Source: Fibrobacter sp.
Lineage (GTDB): Bacteria; Fibrobacterota; Fibrobacteria; Fibrobacterales; Fibrobacteraceae
DNA length: 64,000 nucleotides
Assembly (NCBI GenBank): GCA_024399015.1
Contig: JAKSIC010000013.1
Span: 1-64,000, forward strand
Direction: 5' to 3'
Part shown: piece after piece, positions 36,201 through 44,369 of the stretch
How the letters are laid out: the number at the start of each line of letters is the position of its first letter
How positions within the stretch are numbered: the stretch's first letter is position 1
Notes under the pieces: model-generated
Seen by the model: only the letters and a program-made list of their open reading frames with translations
Database searches by the model: none
What the model was told of the DNA's origin: nothing
Position numbers and translations under genes: made by a program

Positions 36201-36332
36201 ATCGCTGAAGGTGGCGTAGGCGCCCTCATAGTTTGCAAGGGACCATTCTGAATAGGGAAAATTAACTGCAAATGCGTTTCCGAAAAATGCGCAAAGAAAT
36301 GCTATATGAAAAAGGCATGAGAATCGTCTCAT
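33276..36332 (-). CDS. Large secreted CBM / beta-helix (PMP-repeat) surface protein
   Basis: 1018 residues. Signal peptide (cleaved near AFAV, residue 23). A CBM4/9-like jelly roll spans about residues 23-155 (ends GSVYFSDVSLNC). A strand-rich region of about 200-410 with SSGSY repeats follows, then a 480-620 region introducing a parallel beta-helix. Residues about 640-830 carry repeats of GGAI/GGAV and FxxN (FSGN, FVEN, FYGN, FFAN, FWKN), the pattern of chlamydial polymorphic membrane proteins. A beta-sandwich-like C-terminal region has no autotransporter barrel and no clear T9SS domain. Likely adhesin or polysaccharide-binding. AGGAGGA upstream; first gene of the cluster. Confidence 0.8.
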   Translation of the reverse strand: MRRFSCLFHIAFLCAFFGNAFAVNFPYSEWSLANYEGAYATFSDGLVSVSNGGSDYWNVQLTRKNIELQSGKTYELRFFLQGVSARRYTEIRIGRDGFPYDAFAEFGEVVATVNGREVTKTFKMNSGNVSNARLEFNFGKGSGSVYFSDVSLNCLDCGITSNVESPKPGVSNTSVPNGFVVVADEVDFRDYSMALGDVFGSKLELGADSKIYGDVSVSSECFLRERAFVQGSLHQSVECTEQNGISTSSRISETLQKPSVTVPKMSVGVVPVSVDMDGTLQLSSGSYGAFYANTRAKIHLSSGSYTFQNFYTEPDVEFTFDMSSGPISINVAGDVRFGDRNQFTISGGNPSEITWNIAGAAVDLGTDGLYYGRFVAPGAYVRVPSRSHLVGGVYASKFVMEPQSTVSQEPRADEISHSEEHFGPFFEPGTFRYRSQLPLNVSSIEMFVYANNSTVKINGGKSTMVELPASNRNVEITVSREMVSGFPVDAFRSTYVFEFTKSSNYRIFWNPQSLCKQGCDGSTAATAIGDFETVLATAQSTGREINMAGGIWDVTDNYKNGVVPWKVGFELVGNTANLWELSSEEDLPKINLEKTSHIEIEGTSPRSLTGLRIVNGVNAVNGGAVNAENQKVSMKNVLISESVSSKDGGAIYAEGSIALENVRFSGNVAKENGGAVAANGNFNAVNVLFVENTAAKNGGAITMNADASNVSNAIFYGNKAGVDGGAIYNVNSVLNLWNATFFANNAIRANGAIAGVPNGVIGNSIFWKNTAGCNTAECGGEVVEGFSATNSSFSNTYAGMNIYVGDPKFADESKPRGKNNFLGYDSGINLSNKSDLIKYGALVDDVPDYDILNGKRKNGNVLIGAYAWTALGDDVVIGYLDSEGNVSTVNLVIPIFDKIPSSWARNYLAKSNMARVIKTVVQARNETKVSWVDVQVSLRDADGNEYGGDDGKYSVYVRFYRVGEINGNYVFQSMTNDKGKPILFTRNLLYAGNFEDATVLYLKNKTDTFHFKVIDYKD

Positions 36333-36362
36333 ACTTTATGTCCTCCTAAATATCCAAAAACA

Positions 36363-36391
36363 CATTTAGAAATTGGTTTTCCTTATGTCAA
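36363..36391 (-). promoter_or_regulatory. Sigma70-type promoter of the surface cluster
   Basis: On the minus strand TTGACA (36391-36386), 17 bp, TAAATG (36368-36363), about 30 bp before the ATG, with AGGAGG in between. Probably drives all four genes down to 29246. Confidence 0.65.
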
Positions 36392-36503
36392 CAAAATAAC
36401 GTTTGGTAATGTTTTTTTTTACATACAAAACCACATACTAAATAATTTTTCACGTCTATTAGTTGCGGGTAGTATACCACAAGAAAAATCTGGATAGCAA
36501 AAA

Positions 36504-36523
36504 CACCCGGACGGATCCGGGTG
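36504..36523 (-). terminator. Terminator of the DUF2062-DUF1015 gene
   Basis: CACCCGG / CCGGGTG stem around ACGGAT, with A/T runs on both sides, 44 bp past the stop; on the minus strand it is followed by TTTTTT. Confidence 0.75.
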
Positions 36524-36566
36524 CTTTTTAGTTTCCAGCAACGGGCGAACCCGTTTGGCAATGTCA

Positions 36567-38420
36567 TTAGTCCAGGGTGTGGACCAGGAGACCGTCACGG
36601 AGCTTGGGTTCAAACCAGGTGCTCTTAGGCGGCATGATTTCGCCAGCGTCGGCGATGTTCATGAGCTGATCCAGAGTGGTCGGATACATTGCAAATGCGC
36701 AGGCGCATTCACCGCTGTCCACACGCTTGACCAGTTCGCCGAGACCACGGATACCACCGACGAAGTCGATGTTCTTGGAGGTACGAGGATCGTCCACATC
36801 AAAGAGCGGCTTGAGGATGAGCTTCTGGAGGAGAGCCACGTCGAGGCTGTCTACCGGGCCGAGATTCTTCAAGTACTGAGCCTTGAAGGTGCAAGCATAC
36901 CACTTGCCGCCCATGTAGAAGTTGACCTGGTTCTGCTTTGCGGGGCTCTGCATTTCAGCCAGCGGAGCAATGTCAAAAACCTTTTCCATTTCAGCCATGA
37001 GCTGTTCCGGAGTACGGCCGTTCAGAGACTTGAGAACGCGGTTGTAGTCCAGGATCTTCAGCTGGGTGCTGGGGAACAGGATTGCGAGATAGCGGTTGAA
37101 TTCTTCTTCACCAGTGTAGGTGCCAGCCTTCTTGGCTTCTTCGGCACGGAAGCTTGCAGCGCGAGCGCCTGCAGCACTACGGTGGTGACCGTCGGCGATG
37201 TAGCTAACGGGAACAGCTTCGAAAGCCTTGCGGATAGCGGCAATCTTAGCGTCGTCTTCGATAACCCACACGGTGTGGCCAAAGCCATCAGCTTCGGTAA
37301 CGAAGTCATAGGTGGGAGCAGTCTTGATCACGTCAGCCAGCAATGCGAACTGACCTTCGTCGCGGTAGGTCAGGAACACCGGACCGGTGTTGGCGTTGGT
37401 GCCGAGAACGTGGCGGAGACGGTCTTCCTCCTTGTCTGCGCGAGTAAGCTCGTGCTTCTTGATGGTGCCGTTGAAGTAGTCTTCAGCGGGAACGCAGCAA
37501 ACGAGACCATACTGTTCACGACCGTTCATGGTCTGACGGTAGATGTAAAGGCAATCCTTCTTATCGTGAGCGATAACACCGTCTGCAATCATCTTATCCA
37601 GGTTTGCACGAGCGTGGGCGTAAACCTTCGGATCGTATGCATCCAGGCTGTCGTCCAGTTCCAGTTCGGAACGGGTAACGCGGAGGTAGGAGTGAGGAAG
37701 GCCCTGAGCCATTTCCTTGGCTTCAGCGCGGTTCATCACGTCGTACGGGAGAGCGGAGATGTTCTTGGCTTCGGCGGGATCAACCGGGCGAAGGGCCTTG
37801 AACGGGTAGATGTGCATCATAGGTTTCTTTCCTTTGTGAGCTTCTTTGATTAAAACTTCGTCTTCAGCAATGAGGTTGTGAATAAATCCAGTCTTCTTGG
37901 CCAACCACTTTTTACGGCGGTGGCTTACGATAGCATAAGCTAGAATAAAAAAGATGATCCCGCCGATGGCAGCTACAATTGTGATGCCAATTAAGAATGC
38001 AATTAAGTGGTCCGGGGCATTTTGTGCCAGATTTTTAATGACCGTAACGCAGTTCTTAAAGGACAAGCCTTCCATTTCAGACAAAAAGTCAAAATTGATC
38101 TTATCCGGGTCAATGATCTTGCAGCCGATATAGTAACCAGCAGGATAGTAAATACCGAACTGGGTAAAAGGATTCGCCACAAAGGAGGCAACAACGCCGG
38201 GAACCTTGGGGAGCTTGAACAAGGCACAGAAAGCAACGGTCAAAATAATAGCCACACCGATGGTGGGCCAAATGCCGATAAATACGCCTGCAGCGACAGA
38301 CCATGCTACACGAAGTGCATCTTGGTTCTTGGGGAACATGCGATTGTAATAGATACGGCTCAATCGCTTGTACTTTGGTTCTTTCTTTTTTCTTCTCGGT
38401 AATTTATCCAACACGCTCAT
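36567..38420 (-). CDS. DUF2062-DUF1015 fusion protein
   Basis: 617 residues from the ATG at 38420, chosen because TATCTT lies 8 nt upstream and the 19 extra residues of the longer frame look unstructured. Residues about 20-185 are a DUF2062 membrane domain with hydrophobic helices (GVFIGIWPTIGVAIILTVAF, FVANPFTQFGIYYPAGYYIG). From residue 201 (MMHIYPFKALRP) a complete DUF1015 domain follows with its conserved YIADGHHRSAAG. DUF1015 is cytosolic and of unknown function. Inside the frame, AAGGAAAG sits 6 nt before the ATGATG that starts DUF1015, so that part may also be made as a free protein. Confidence 0.82.
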   Translation of the reverse strand: MSVLDKLPRRKKKEPKYKRLSRIYYNRMFPKNQDALRVAWSVAAGVFIGIWPTIGVAIILTVAFCALFKLPKVPGVVASFVANPFTQFGIYYPAGYYIGCKIIDPDKINFDFLSEMEGLSFKNCVTVIKNLAQNAPDHLIAFLIGITIVAAIGGIIFFILAYAIVSHRRKKWLAKKTGFIHNLIAEDEVLIKEAHKGKKPMMHIYPFKALRPVDPAEAKNISALPYDVMNRAEAKEMAQGLPHSYLRVTRSELELDDSLDAYDPKVYAHARANLDKMIADGVIAHDKKDCLYIYRQTMNGREQYGLVCCVPAEDYFNGTIKKHELTRADKEEDRLRHVLGTNANTGPVFLTYRDEGQFALLADVIKTAPTYDFVTEADGFGHTVWVIEDDAKIAAIRKAFEAVPVSYIADGHHRSAAGARAASFRAEEAKKAGTYTGEEEFNRYLAILFPSTQLKILDYNRVLKSLNGRTPEQLMAEMEKVFDIAPLAEMQSPAKQNQVNFYMGGKWYACTFKAQYLKNLGPVDSLDVALLQKLILKPLFDVDDPRTSKNIDFVGGIRGLGELVKRVDSGECACAFAMYPTTLDQLMNIADAGEIMPPKSTWFEPKLRDGLLVHTLD

Positions 38421-38518
38421 ACGGGTAAAAGATAGCAAATTTTTACATTCGGTATATGGGTTAACCCTTGTTGTCATAATAAATAGTCAAAAACGTGCAT
38501 TTTGCTACATTTACAACT

Positions 38519-38986
38519 ATGAAGCATTTGATTTCGAAAGAAGGTTTTGAAAAGTTCAAGGCAGAATGGGAACAGCTCAAATATGTGGAGCGCCCCGCCA
38601 TGATCAACCAGGTACAAGCCGCTGCCGCAGAGGGCGACCGTAGCGAAAACGCCGCCTACACATACGGCCGCATGCGTGTCCGAGAAATCGACCGTCGCCT
38701 CCGCGAACTGGACCGCATCTTGGATGGTGCGAAGATCGTCGAAAACGTGGCTCCTGAAGACGGTTCCATCAAGTTTGGCGCCACCATTAAAATGCGGGAT
38801 ATCAAGACCAAGCGCGAACGCGTCTACAGCATCGTGGGCGAAAAGGAAATCAACCCGTTGGAAGGCAAGATCAGCATGAAGTCCCCCGTAGGCGAAGCCT
38901 TGATGGGCAAGAAGCAGGGCGAACAAGTGCAGGTGCAGGCACCCAAGGGCATCATCACGTACGAAATACTGGAGATCAATTACTAA
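38519..38986 (+). CDS. greB: Transcript cleavage factor GreB-like
   Basis: 155 residues. An N-terminal coiled coil with the acidic tip (GDRSENAAYTYGRMRVREIDRRLREL) is closer to GreB (ENADYQYNKKRLREIDRR) than GreA. The C-terminal globular domain ends with SPVGEALMGKKQGEQVQVQAPKG. It stimulates cleavage of backtracked RNA in RNA polymerase. No Shine-Dalgarno; TACATT ends exactly 7 nt before the ATG at 38519. Divergent from the DUF2062-DUF1015 gene with 98 bp between. Confidence 0.92.
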   Translation: MKHLISKEGFEKFKAEWEQLKYVERPAMINQVQAAAAEGDRSENAAYTYGRMRVREIDRRLRELDRILDGAKIVENVAPEDGSIKFGATIKMRDIKTKRERVYSIVGEKEINPLEGKISMKSPVGEALMGKKQGEQVQVQAPKGIITYEILEINY

Positions 38987-39011
38987 AAGCAGCGAAGTCG
39001 GCCTGCGGCCT

Positions 39012-39078
39012 AGAGGCTCGAGGTACGAGGTAAAAAGCAACGAAGTTGCTCATTCATAAATCATAATTCATAATTAGA
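39012..39078. repeat. Composite repeats: two heptamer types and a C-GAA-G hairpin
   Basis: AGAGGCT-CGAGGTA-CGAGGTA (39012-39032) is followed by the hairpin AGCAAC-GAA-GTTGCT (39036-39050). Then come four units of the ATGAATT type in reverse orientation (39051-39078), which run to within 5 bp of the tatD start. No gene fits in this gap. Confidence 0.65.
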
Positions 39079-39083
39079 ATTGT

Positions 39084-39998
39084 ATGTTTATTGATTCTCA
39101 TTGTCATCTGGATGCGTACGAAGAATACTCCGGCGAATCGCTGGACAGTCTTTTTGCACGGTTGCAGGCCGCCACGGACGCCGCCCGCAGCGCTCAGGAA
39201 GAAACCGCCCGCGGAGAAGCGCAAAATAGCGCCGCCTTCCCTATCCCTGATTTGAAAAGCCAGAAAAGCTGGAGCAGTTCCAAGTCCGACGCACCGGACC
39301 CCAACATACGTATGCCCGAGGCATTCATCCACGTGGCATGTGACCCCAAGGATTTGACCCGAGGCGTGGAACTCATCGAGAAGTACAGTTTTGTGTACGG
39401 CGCCTTCGGGATTCATCCGGAGTATGTCAGCGATACAACGCCAGAAGACGAAAAACGCGTTACCGAACTTTTGAAGCACCCCAAGTGCGTCGCCTGCGGC
39501 GAAATCGGCCTGGACTATCACTACGGTGCAGACAAGAAGCACGAACAGTGCAAGCTTTTTGAACACCAGCTGGGCATCGGAATCGATTCCGGAAAGCCCC
39601 TGGTCTTCCACCTGAGAGAAGCAGATGACGACGCACTTGCCATTTTGCGGAGCGCCCCGCTCCACGGCAGAAACATTCATGTTCACTGCTTTACAGGCAC
39701 CCCCGAATTCGTGGAGGAACTGTTGGCCCTCGACGCCAACGTGTTCATTGGCTTTACGGGCATCGTCACCTTCAAGAGCGCACAGAACGTTCGTGATGCA
39801 GCCGCACTGGTTCCCTACACCCAGATTCTTCTGGAAACAGATTCACCCTACATGGCACCCGTTCCCCACCGCGGAAAGACATGCCATTCCGGATTCATCC
39901 CCTACACCGCCCAGATGCTTGCAGACATCAAGCAAATCCCTGTGGAAGAACTCTACAGACAGTGCAGAGAAAACACCCGGAACTGCTATAAGATATAA
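39084..39998 (+). CDS. tatD: TatD-family metal-dependent nuclease
   Basis: 304 residues. TIM-barrel metal ligands are visible: DSHCHLD at the N-terminus, GEIGLDYHY, the FHLREADDDA and VHCFTG histidines, and LLETDSPYMAP. TatD proteins are Mg2+-dependent 3'-5' DNases/RNases involved in repair and RNA turnover. Compared with E. coli TatD it has an extra polar segment of about 45 residues after the first motif (about 25-72, rich in Ala, Ser, Glu). Start taken at ATG 39084 immediately behind the repeat array. Confidence 0.9.
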   Translation: MFIDSHCHLDAYEEYSGESLDSLFARLQAATDAARSAQEETARGEAQNSAAFPIPDLKSQKSWSSSKSDAPDPNIRMPEAFIHVACDPKDLTRGVELIEKYSFVYGAFGIHPEYVSDTTPEDEKRVTELLKHPKCVACGEIGLDYHYGADKKHEQCKLFEHQLGIGIDSGKPLVFHLREADDDALAILRSAPLHGRNIHVHCFTGTPEFVEELLALDANVFIGFTGIVTFKSAQNVRDAAALVPYTQILLETDSPYMAPVPHRGKTCHSGFIPYTAQMLADIKQIPVEELYRQCRENTRNCYKI

Positions 39999-40013
39999 AT
40001 TAGCCAATTTAAA

Positions 40014-42002
40014 TTAACTGCGACAAACTGAGTCGACAGGCTTATAGTGCTCTTTCAAGTAGCCCAAGGCAAGTTCAGGCGGCAAAGGTTTGCTGAAATA
40101 GAAGCCCTGAATCAGACGGCAACCTTCGTCCTTCAAGAAGTTCAGCTGCTCTTCCGTTTCAACACCTTCCGCAATCAAATCCAAGTTCAAGGACTTAGCA
40201 ATACCGATTACCATTCGGGCAAAGGCCGCATCTTCTTCATCCTCAGCCACGTGGTCCACAAAGGACTTGTCCATCTTCAAGGTATGAATCGGATAACGCT
40301 TCAGATAAGACAAGGAACTATAACCGGTGCCAAAGTCATCGATGGAAATCTGGAGACCCATGTTGGACAAAGCCTTCATGATTTCAATGGTCTTTTCAGC
40401 TTCGCACACAGCAGTGTATTCCGTAATTTCCAGTTTCAAATTTCTGGGATTCAGGTTTGTTTCCAGCAAAACCTTCTTGATATCGTCAAGCATGCTGTCC
40501 ATGGCGAACTGCTTTGCAGAGAAGTTTACAGCCACCTGGATATCTTCAAAACCAAGATCCACCCACTGCTTTGCCTGAATGCAGGCCATACGCAAAATCA
40601 GTGCACCCATGGGAATGATCAAGCCAGTATCTTCGGCAATAGGAATAAATTCCGCCGGAGAAATATAACCCTGTTCAGACTGTTTCCAGCGGACCAATGC
40701 CTCAAAGCCAGCAATACGGTTGCCCTTGGTAATATCGACAATGGGCTGGTACATCAGCACAAATTCCTGGGCCTGGATCGCACGGCGAATTTCAAATTCA
40801 AGCTTGTAAAGCTTCATGGCCTTTTCACGGATGCCACCGCTAAAGAACTGGATTCCGCCATGGTTCACGCTTTTCTTCATTTCGCGAAGACTTGCGGTCG
40901 CATTGGCCATCACATCTTCAACGCAGTCCACATCTCGATTCAAGGCCACAGCCATGGACACGCTGATGTAAAGATCACGGCCCTCAATCTGCACGGGCAT
41001 CTTGACCGCATTGTGAATGCGGCGGACCAGCGGCAAGACTTCAGAGTCTGAATCCTTGCTTTGAAGGTTGTGAAGGACTACAGCAAAAACATCAGGTCCG
41101 ATTCGTGCGATGGTATCGGTAGGACGGCACTGGGCCTTAATGCGGTCAGCCACAATACGCAACACGGAGTCGCCAACATTGATGGAGTAGGACGTATTGA
41201 TTGCGCCGAAACTATCAATATCCAGGAGGGCTACGGCAAAAACATAATCCGGGCGCTGCAAGGCAACATCTACATCAATCTTCAGTTTTTCCAAGAAGAA
41301 CTTTCGATTGTACACGCCCGTGAGAGCATCCCTATAAGCATAGAAGTTCTGCTTTTCAGAAGTCGTATGGTCGATACATTCATTGATAGCACCCACAATA
41401 CGAACCGGGCGACCATCTTCATTCTTCTGGACGTTACCAGTAATCTGAACGCGCTGTTCATTTGCGGAAGCACTCTGCAACAAGGAAACACGAACAGAGA
41501 AGTATTCACCATTCTCAAGAGACGTATTCAAGGCATCCTTGAAACGGAGCCAGTCACTTTCAAGAATATGGGTCTTCAGGAAATCAAACGAGTCGTCCAC
41601 CTTCAAGGGATCAGCAAGCAAAAGTTTGGCAGCTCTTTGAGACCAGTACACCTTTCCTGTCGCCACATCAAAAGTCCAGAAACCGCTGGATGAAACATCC
41701 ACCATCATCTGGAAAAGTTCGTCCTTTTCCACCAGGTCCTTCTGGAAATCGCGGGTAGGCAGAGCGCTGGTGGGCGGAGGCGGGACTAGGTCCACATCGT
41801 CACGCATCTTGCGGCGACTACCAATAATCGGGAAACGATATGTAATGGCAACAATAATCAGGAATACGTCAGCCATTGCGTAAGGAACCACAAAGGCGAC
41901 GTTATGGGAACTCTGGATAATTTCGGGGATGAATGCGGCAAAGAAAACCCCTGCAAACAAGAGCAGGAACCTCAAAATTTTCTTTTCGTCAAATAAACGC
42001 AT
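40014..42002 (-). CDS. c-di-GMP phosphodiesterase: membrane PAS, degenerate GGDEF, EAL
   Basis: 662 residues. Two N-terminal helices (about 10-60), a PAS domain (about 95-215, GFWTFDVATGKVYWS), then a GGDEF domain (about 228-385) whose active loop is IGPDVF instead of GGDEF and so should be inactive. The EAL domain (about 400-650) has EALVRW, NFSAKQF, EITEYTAV, IDDFGTGYSSLSYLKRYP, KMDKSFV and EGVET. The catalytic acidic residues are present, so it is expected to hydrolyse c-di-GMP, perhaps with the dead GGDEF sensing GTP. Confidence 0.9.
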   Translation of the reverse strand: MRLFDEKKILRFLLLFAGVFFAAFIPEIIQSSHNVAFVVPYAMADVFLIIVAITYRFPIIGSRRKMRDDVDLVPPPPTSALPTRDFQKDLVEKDELFQMMVDVSSSGFWTFDVATGKVYWSQRAAKLLLADPLKVDDSFDFLKTHILESDWLRFKDALNTSLENGEYFSVRVSLLQSASANEQRVQITGNVQKNEDGRPVRIVGAINECIDHTTSEKQNFYAYRDALTGVYNRKFFLEKLKIDVDVALQRPDYVFAVALLDIDSFGAINTSYSINVGDSVLRIVADRIKAQCRPTDTIARIGPDVFAVVLHNLQSKDSDSEVLPLVRRIHNAVKMPVQIEGRDLYISVSMAVALNRDVDCVEDVMANATASLREMKKSVNHGGIQFFSGGIREKAMKLYKLEFEIRRAIQAQEFVLMYQPIVDITKGNRIAGFEALVRWKQSEQGYISPAEFIPIAEDTGLIIPMGALILRMACIQAKQWVDLGFEDIQVAVNFSAKQFAMDSMLDDIKKVLLETNLNPRNLKLEITEYTAVCEAEKTIEIMKALSNMGLQISIDDFGTGYSSLSYLKRYPIHTLKMDKSFVDHVAEDEEDAAFARMVIGIAKSLNLDLIAEGVETEEQLNFLKDEGCRLIQGFYFSKPLPPELALGYLKEHYKPVDSVCRS

Positions 42003-42136
42003 GTATTATAACCAATCCCTATCCAATCAGTAATATATGATATATCTCACTTAATGCAACAAAAAATTTTCATTTCCTGAAAGATTTTTAAAACTGTCAT
42101 ACTTTTATAACACAAAAACGGAACAAAGTGATACAA

Positions 42137-42168
42137 AAAAAGCCCCAAGCCTAATGCTTGGAGCTTTT
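42137..42168 (-). terminator. Intrinsic terminator of tRNA-Glu
   Basis: On the minus strand AGCTCCAAGC / GCTTGGGGCT stem with ATTAG loop and TTTTTTT, just after the tRNA. Confidence 0.88.
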
Positions 42169-42170
42169 TA

Positions 42171-42243
42171 TAGTGCCAGAGGGACTCGAACCCTCGTTGC
42201 CGGCGTGAGAGGCCAGTGTCCTAGACCACTAGACGATGGCACC
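42171..42243 (-). tRNA. tRNA-Glu (anticodon CTC)
   Basis: Full cloverleaf on the minus strand: acceptor GGTGCCA / TGGCACT (first pair G-U), D-loop with AGTGGTCTAG, anticodon arm CTGGC-CTCTCAC-GCCGG giving anticodon CTC for GAG, and T arm with GGTTCGAGTCC. The 3' CCA is not encoded. It lies alone between ppiD and the EAL gene and has its own terminator. Confidence 0.93.
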
Positions 42244-42298
42244 GAATCGTTTGCTATTTCAGGAGCGGGCCTAATATAGCAAACGGAATCTTTTTTGA

Positions 42299-44224
42299 CT
42301 AGTCTCTGTAGAAGAGATCCAGGTTGTTAACAACCGGGGTACCAGCTTCCAGATTGGAGATGTAGTCGTTGAAGAGGGATGCGCCAACGTAGCTGCCAGC
42401 ATTTGCAACTTCGTTCTTGACAGCAGCCTTGAGGGCTTCTTCTTCCGGAGCCTTCTTGCTTTCAACCTTCAGCATCACTGCACCGTTTTCGGTAGCGATA
42501 GCGGAAGTCCATTCACCGACCTTAGCGTTCTTCACTGCCTTTGCGAAGTTAGCGTTGCTGTAGCCGAAGCCCGGAACGTAACCATCAACGGAAGTAGTCT
42601 TTGCCTCAACGGAAACCTTTTCAACAGCGGTTGTGGAATCTTCCGGATTTACAGCCTTCACCTTTTCTGCAACAGAGTTCAGGTAAGCTTCTGCAGCGGC
42701 AGCGGACTTGCCACGGAGGAGGTTAGCCTTGATGCTGTTGAAGTAGAGATCCAAGCTGCGATCGCCAGCCTTGAGGTCACCGACCTTTTCAGCAATAGCA
42801 ACCCACTTGTTGCTCTTCATGACCGGGGAAACCTTGCTTGCTTCCGGCGGAAGGTTTTCGTTGGGCCATGCGTAAGCGGAAAGGCCCTTGAGGTAACCCA
42901 TGCCTTCGATGTCTTCGCCACGAGAGAGCCAGTTGGAAACCTTGGATTCAACACCCTGTTCCTTAGCAGCGTCTGCGAAGGACTTGCCTGCGTCAACAGC
43001 AGACTTGATAGTGTTCAGAACAGCTTCGAGGCTATCAATTGTTTCGGAGGAAGCGTTGACAACGAGGAGGATGTGACCAACCTTAGCCAATTCAGCACCG
43101 GTGGAGTCCTTGGACTTGCCATAGGACTTGATGAGGTGATAACCGTACTGAGAACGAACCGGTTCAGAGATAGCACCGGAATCGAGAGCGAGAGCAGCCT
43201 TTTCGAATTCAGGAACATAGAGGCCACGGCCTGCTTCACGTTCGAGAGTACCACCATTTTCTGCAGAACCCGGATCTTCAGAAGAAATGCGAGCCATGTC
43301 TTCGAAAGAGGTAGTTGCAGAAGAGTCGGTCAACTGATAGTAGAGAGTCATTGCGTATTCGCGGATGCGAGCATCGTCACCAGCGGTTGCTTCAACCGGG
43401 AGGTAAGCGTAAGCGAACTTAGCCATGTCCTTGGTAACAAAGAAGCTATCGCGATGAGCATTGAAGTAACCTGCGACCATGACGCTGTCAACAGCATTGT
43501 CTTCAACAGCGAAATCAGCACCGTTAGCAACAGCAACCTTAACATCGTAGTCGGTCATACGACGATCGACAGACCAGTTGGCTTCGAGAGATGTTGCGTG
43601 AACAGAAGCGCCGACCAGAGCCTGCAGTTGGCGGACCGGAATGGTGTTGCTCTTGATATCTTCTTCGAGCTGAAGCATTACGCCCCACTTGAAAGCTTCG
43701 GGAGTCTTGAGCCAAGCTTCGTAGTCTTCCTTATTGAAGGTAGAATCGGTGAGGAACTTCGGCAGACTGGCGATGTAGGCCTGAGAGCGCTGCATCAAGT
43801 CTTCCTGAGAGGTAGCCTGCTGCTGAATGGCATAGAGGCGACCCTGAGCTTCCTGGACCAGACGGCTACGGACAGCATCCGGATTGCGGGCGAATTCAGA
43901 TTCAAGTTCTGCGACCGAGGCCTGAAGTTCGGCCTTTTCGTACTGTTCGCCGAGGAGGATCTGGCGGACAAAGGAACGGAACACGTCGGAACGAAGCTGA
44001 GTGTACTGTTCATCTTCAAGGTGCTGACCCTGGTACTGGTTCTGGACGATATTCTTGATGCGGGAGTCGAATTCAGCATAAGAAATCTTCTTGTCGTTCA
44101 CAACTCCAACCGGATAGCTGTGTCCCTGGTTCGGAACACGGTCCATGGCCAGAAGGCCCACTGCGATACCGGCAGCAAAGATTACAATAATCCACTTGGC
44201 TTTTTCATTAATCCACGTTAACAT
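42299..44224 (-). CDS. ppiD: PpiD/SurA-like periplasmic chaperone with parvulin domains
   Basis: 641 residues. A single N-terminal membrane anchor (WIIVIFAAGIAVGLLAM) without cleavage site, then a SurA-N-type helical chaperone region (about 40-240). A parvulin domain follows at about 265-365 (SSEDPGSAENGGTLEREAGRG ... VRSQYGYHLIKSYGK), and a second, degenerate parvulin-like stretch (VGHILLVVNASSETID). It should assist folding of secreted outer-membrane proteins. GGAGT precedes the ATG. Divergent from nadB. Confidence 0.85.
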   Translation of the reverse strand: MLTWINEKAKWIIVIFAAGIAVGLLAMDRVPNQGHSYPVGVVNDKKISYAEFDSRIKNIVQNQYQGQHLEDEQYTQLRSDVFRSFVRQILLGEQYEKAELQASVAELESEFARNPDAVRSRLVQEAQGRLYAIQQQATSQEDLMQRSQAYIASLPKFLTDSTFNKEDYEAWLKTPEAFKWGVMLQLEEDIKSNTIPVRQLQALVGASVHATSLEANWSVDRRMTDYDVKVAVANGADFAVEDNAVDSVMVAGYFNAHRDSFFVTKDMAKFAYAYLPVEATAGDDARIREYAMTLYYQLTDSSATTSFEDMARISSEDPGSAENGGTLEREAGRGLYVPEFEKAALALDSGAISEPVRSQYGYHLIKSYGKSKDSTGAELAKVGHILLVVNASSETIDSLEAVLNTIKSAVDAGKSFADAAKEQGVESKVSNWLSRGEDIEGMGYLKGLSAYAWPNENLPPEASKVSPVMKSNKWVAIAEKVGDLKAGDRSLDLYFNSIKANLLRGKSAAAAEAYLNSVAEKVKAVNPEDSTTAVEKVSVEAKTTSVDGYVPGFGYSNANFAKAVKNAKVGEWTSAIATENGAVMLKVESKKAPEEEALKAAVKNEVANAGSYVGASLFNDYISNLEAGTPVVNNLDLFYRD

Positions 44225-44369
44225 GAGTAGACTCCATTAGAATTTTATGGCTGCAAATTTAGTCAAAAATTTCCAATTTGTTTTATTTTTCCTTTATTTA
44301 ATGCCGAAATACTCCTTTTTTTCTATTTATTGGGTATCCAAAATCGAAGATTTAAAACGGAGTTTAATC

